A stretch of 64,000 nt of DNA from CABQCM01 sp965145485 (GTDB taxonomy: Bacteria > Bacillota > Clostridia > Oscillospirales > Acutalibacteraceae). Under the pieces are notes generated by a model. The model was not told the DNA's origin. It saw nothing but the letters and a program-made list of their open reading frames with translations, and did no database searches. The stretch's first letter is position 1; every line of letters starts with the position of its first letter. Positions 62,510-64,000 of this stretch are shown piece by piece. The stretch is from the NCBI GenBank assembly GCA_965145485.1, contig CBCTCU010000009.1, positions 1 to 64,000 of the forward strand, given 5' to 3'. The position numbers were made by a program, and so were the translations under genes.

Positions 62510-64000
62510 ATGATTACTGGCAACCAGTTTCGCGACGCCGTGATATCCGGTGCGAATACCATCGCCGCCCATCGCAGGGAGGTGGATGAGCTCAACGTCT
62601 TTCCCGTGCCCGACGGCGATACCGGCACCAATATGTCCATGACCATCGGCAACGCAGCGCGCCAGCTCCCCCGTCTGAAAGACCCGACGCTCGAGCATGC
62701 GGCGAGCGAAACCGCCTCCTGCCTGCTGCGGGGTGCACGCGGCAACTCGGGGGTTATCTTGTCGCTGCTGTTCCGCGGTATTTCCAAAGGCTGCAAGGGG
62801 CTGGAGGAGGCCGACGGTGTTCAGCTTGCTGCTGCGCTTGCAGCGGGTGTGGACGCGGCTTACAAGGCGGTGATGAAGCCGACCGAGGGCACCATTCTCA
62901 CCGTCGCGCGCGTTGCGGCGGAAAAGGCCAGGGAAGCCGCCCGCCAAAACAACGACCCTGTCCACATCTGGGCCACGGTGTGCGACGCTGCCAGAGAAGC
63001 CCTTGACCAAACCCCGGAGCTGCTTCCGGTGCTCAAAAAAGCCGGCGTGGTCGACGCGGGCGGGCGCGGCCTTCTCTTTATCTTAGAGGGGATGCTGTCG
63101 GTCTTCCGCGACGGTGTGATCGTCCAGGATCTAACGGAAGACGCCGCCGGCGCCAAACCGGAGGAACCATCCGACAAGACCGCCGTGCAGGAATTTGAAG
63201 GGGAGATCACCTTTACATACTGTACCGAGTACATTGTAAAGCGTGACCCATCCATCCAGCGCGACCCGCTGTTGCTGCGCGCCTACCTTGAGAGCATTGG
63301 CGACTGCGTGGTGGTGGTCGACGACGAGAACATCATCAAGGTTCACGTGCATTCGGACAATCCAGGGCTCGCCATTCAGGAAGGGCTCAAATACGGCCAG
63401 CTTGTCAACATGAAAATCGACAATATGCGCGACCAGAATGAGCGCATTAAAGAGGAGCAGTCCACCCCTCCCGCCACGACCGAGGAGGGGGAGGTGCTCA
63501 CCCCCGCCGAGCCGGAGAAGCCGTACGGCTTTGTGGCCGTGGCCGCCGGCGAGGGGCTCAAGCAGCTCTTTCTTGAGCTGGGAGCCGACCGGATGGTGCA
63601 GGGCGGGCAGACCATGAACCCAAGCACCGACGATATCCTCCGGGCGATCGAGGCCACCCCTGCTGAAACCGTCTTTGTGCTGCCCAACAATAAAAATATC
63701 ATCATGGCTGCCGAGCAGGCCGGCCCGCTCGCCACCCGCAAGGTATACGTGCTCCCCACCCGCACGATCCCCATGGGGATTTCGGCCATTCTGGCCTTTG
63801 ACGAGTCGGCCGGGGTGGAGGAAAACCTGCTCGCCATGACCAAGGCGGCCGACAATGTCGGCACCGGCCAGATCACCTATGCCGCCCGCGATTCAGAATA
63901 CGACGGGCACAAAATCAAGCAGGGGGAAATCATGGCGCTGCAAAACGGCAAGGTGGCCTTTATTGAGCAGGATATGGTGCGCGCCGTGACCCGCCTGTGC
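62510..64000 (+). CDS. fakA: Fatty acid kinase ATP-binding subunit FakA (YloV), 3' cut
   Basis: 497 codons present, runs off the window end. FakA phosphorylates fatty acids held by FakB. The N-terminal DAK2 (Dha kinase L) domain is clear: ELNVFPVPDGDTGTNMSMT (Mg-ATP Asp cluster) and LLRGARGNSGVILSLLFRG. A middle domain and the C-terminal DegV-like domain with DAVIDSTAD-type features would follow; the visible end is around AFIEQDMVRAVTRLC-like sequence. Start chosen at ATG 62510 (MITGNQFRDAVISGANTI matches the family start; GGTGA lies 5 bases upstream). In-frame alternatives are ATG 62498 and TTG 62468 (AAAGGA six bases upstream). Confidence 0.93.
   Translation, partial: MITGNQFRDAVISGANTIAAHRREVDELNVFPVPDGDTGTNMSMTIGNAARQLPRLKDPTLEHAASETASCLLRGARGNSGVILSLLFRGISKGCKGLEEADGVQLAAALAAGVDAAYKAVMKPTEGTILTVARVAAEKAREAARQNNDPVHIWATVCDAAREALDQTPELLPVLKKAGVVDAGGRGLLFILEGMLSVFRDGVIVQDLTEDAAGAKPEEPSDKTAVQEFEGEITFTYCTEYIVKRDPSIQRDPLLLRAYLESIGDCVVVVDDENIIKVHVHSDNPGLAIQEGLKYGQLVNMKIDNMRDQNERIKEEQSTPPATTEEGEVLTPAEPEKPYGFVAVAAGEGLKQLFLELGADRMVQGGQTMNPSTDDILRAIEATPAETVFVLPNNKNIIMAAEQAGPLATRKVYVLPTRTIPMGISAILAFDESAGVEENLLAMTKAADNVGTGQITYAARDSEYDGHKIKQGEIMALQNGKVAFIEQDMVRAVTRLC

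Overview
The window is GC-rich DNA from a low-GC-phylum bacterium with an unusually GC-rich genome. The best fit is an anaerobic, probably gut-dwelling clostridium of the Oscillospirales/Ruminococcaceae type. This rests on the block rnj–gdpP–rplI–dnaB–tilS–hpt–ftsH, the Asp23–FakA pair, an orphan SpoIID-domain protein, a class B sortase, a CD1247-type zinc-ribbon protein beside efp, dockerin-bearing secreted proteins, and frequent TTG starts behind strong Shine-Dalgarno (SD) sites. The organism assignment is inference; no rRNA or tRNA gene is visible.

Layout. 1–310: IS3-type transposase remnants, one part inverted relative to the other. 375–5732: divergent Ca2+-type P-ATPase and a nucleotidyltransferase/phosphomannomutase-like fusion. 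5733–16474: core block for RNA decay, c-di-AMP turnover, translation, replication, tRNA modification, purine salvage and membrane proteolysis. 16827–17027: DUF1858 protein. 17668–25049: two large secreted dockerin proteins (a glycosidase-like protein with an N-terminal dockerin and a subtilisin with a C-terminal dockerin) on either side of an IscR-like Rrf2 regulator. 25050–27210: gene-poor, with a small XRE repressor and an operator-rich overlapping divergent promoter. 27267–33336: membrane protein, citrate synthase, SpoIID-like protein, UspA-like protein, acetyltransferase and DUF6125 protein. 33535–35508: Lsa-type ABC-F gene with a long leader that looks like a translation-sensing attenuator. 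35778–41878: sugar isomerase, acyl-CoA synthetase with its XRE-cupin regulator, foldase-like lipoprotein, MetA. 42323–46247 (minus): efp, CD1247-type protein, sortase B, peptide-binding lipoprotein. 46647–53361: DUF2752 and TM2 membrane proteins, radical SAM protein, phosphohexomutase, and a complete amino-acid ABC importer. 54144–58139: GT2, LicD, TarI and TarJ, a compact set for a CDP-ribitol-dependent surface polymer. 58533–58831: 136-bp tandem repeat. 59115–64000: AI-2E-family membrane protein, second orphan peptide-binding lipoprotein, Asp23 protein and FakA (cut by the window end).

The most unusual items are the ABC-F attenuator, the multi-helix RNA between asp23 and fakA, the LicD–TarI–TarJ–GT2 cassette (parallel to human ISPD/FKTN/FKRP), the dockerin pair, the XRE switch with a consensus promoter that leads into no gene, and the tandem repeat.
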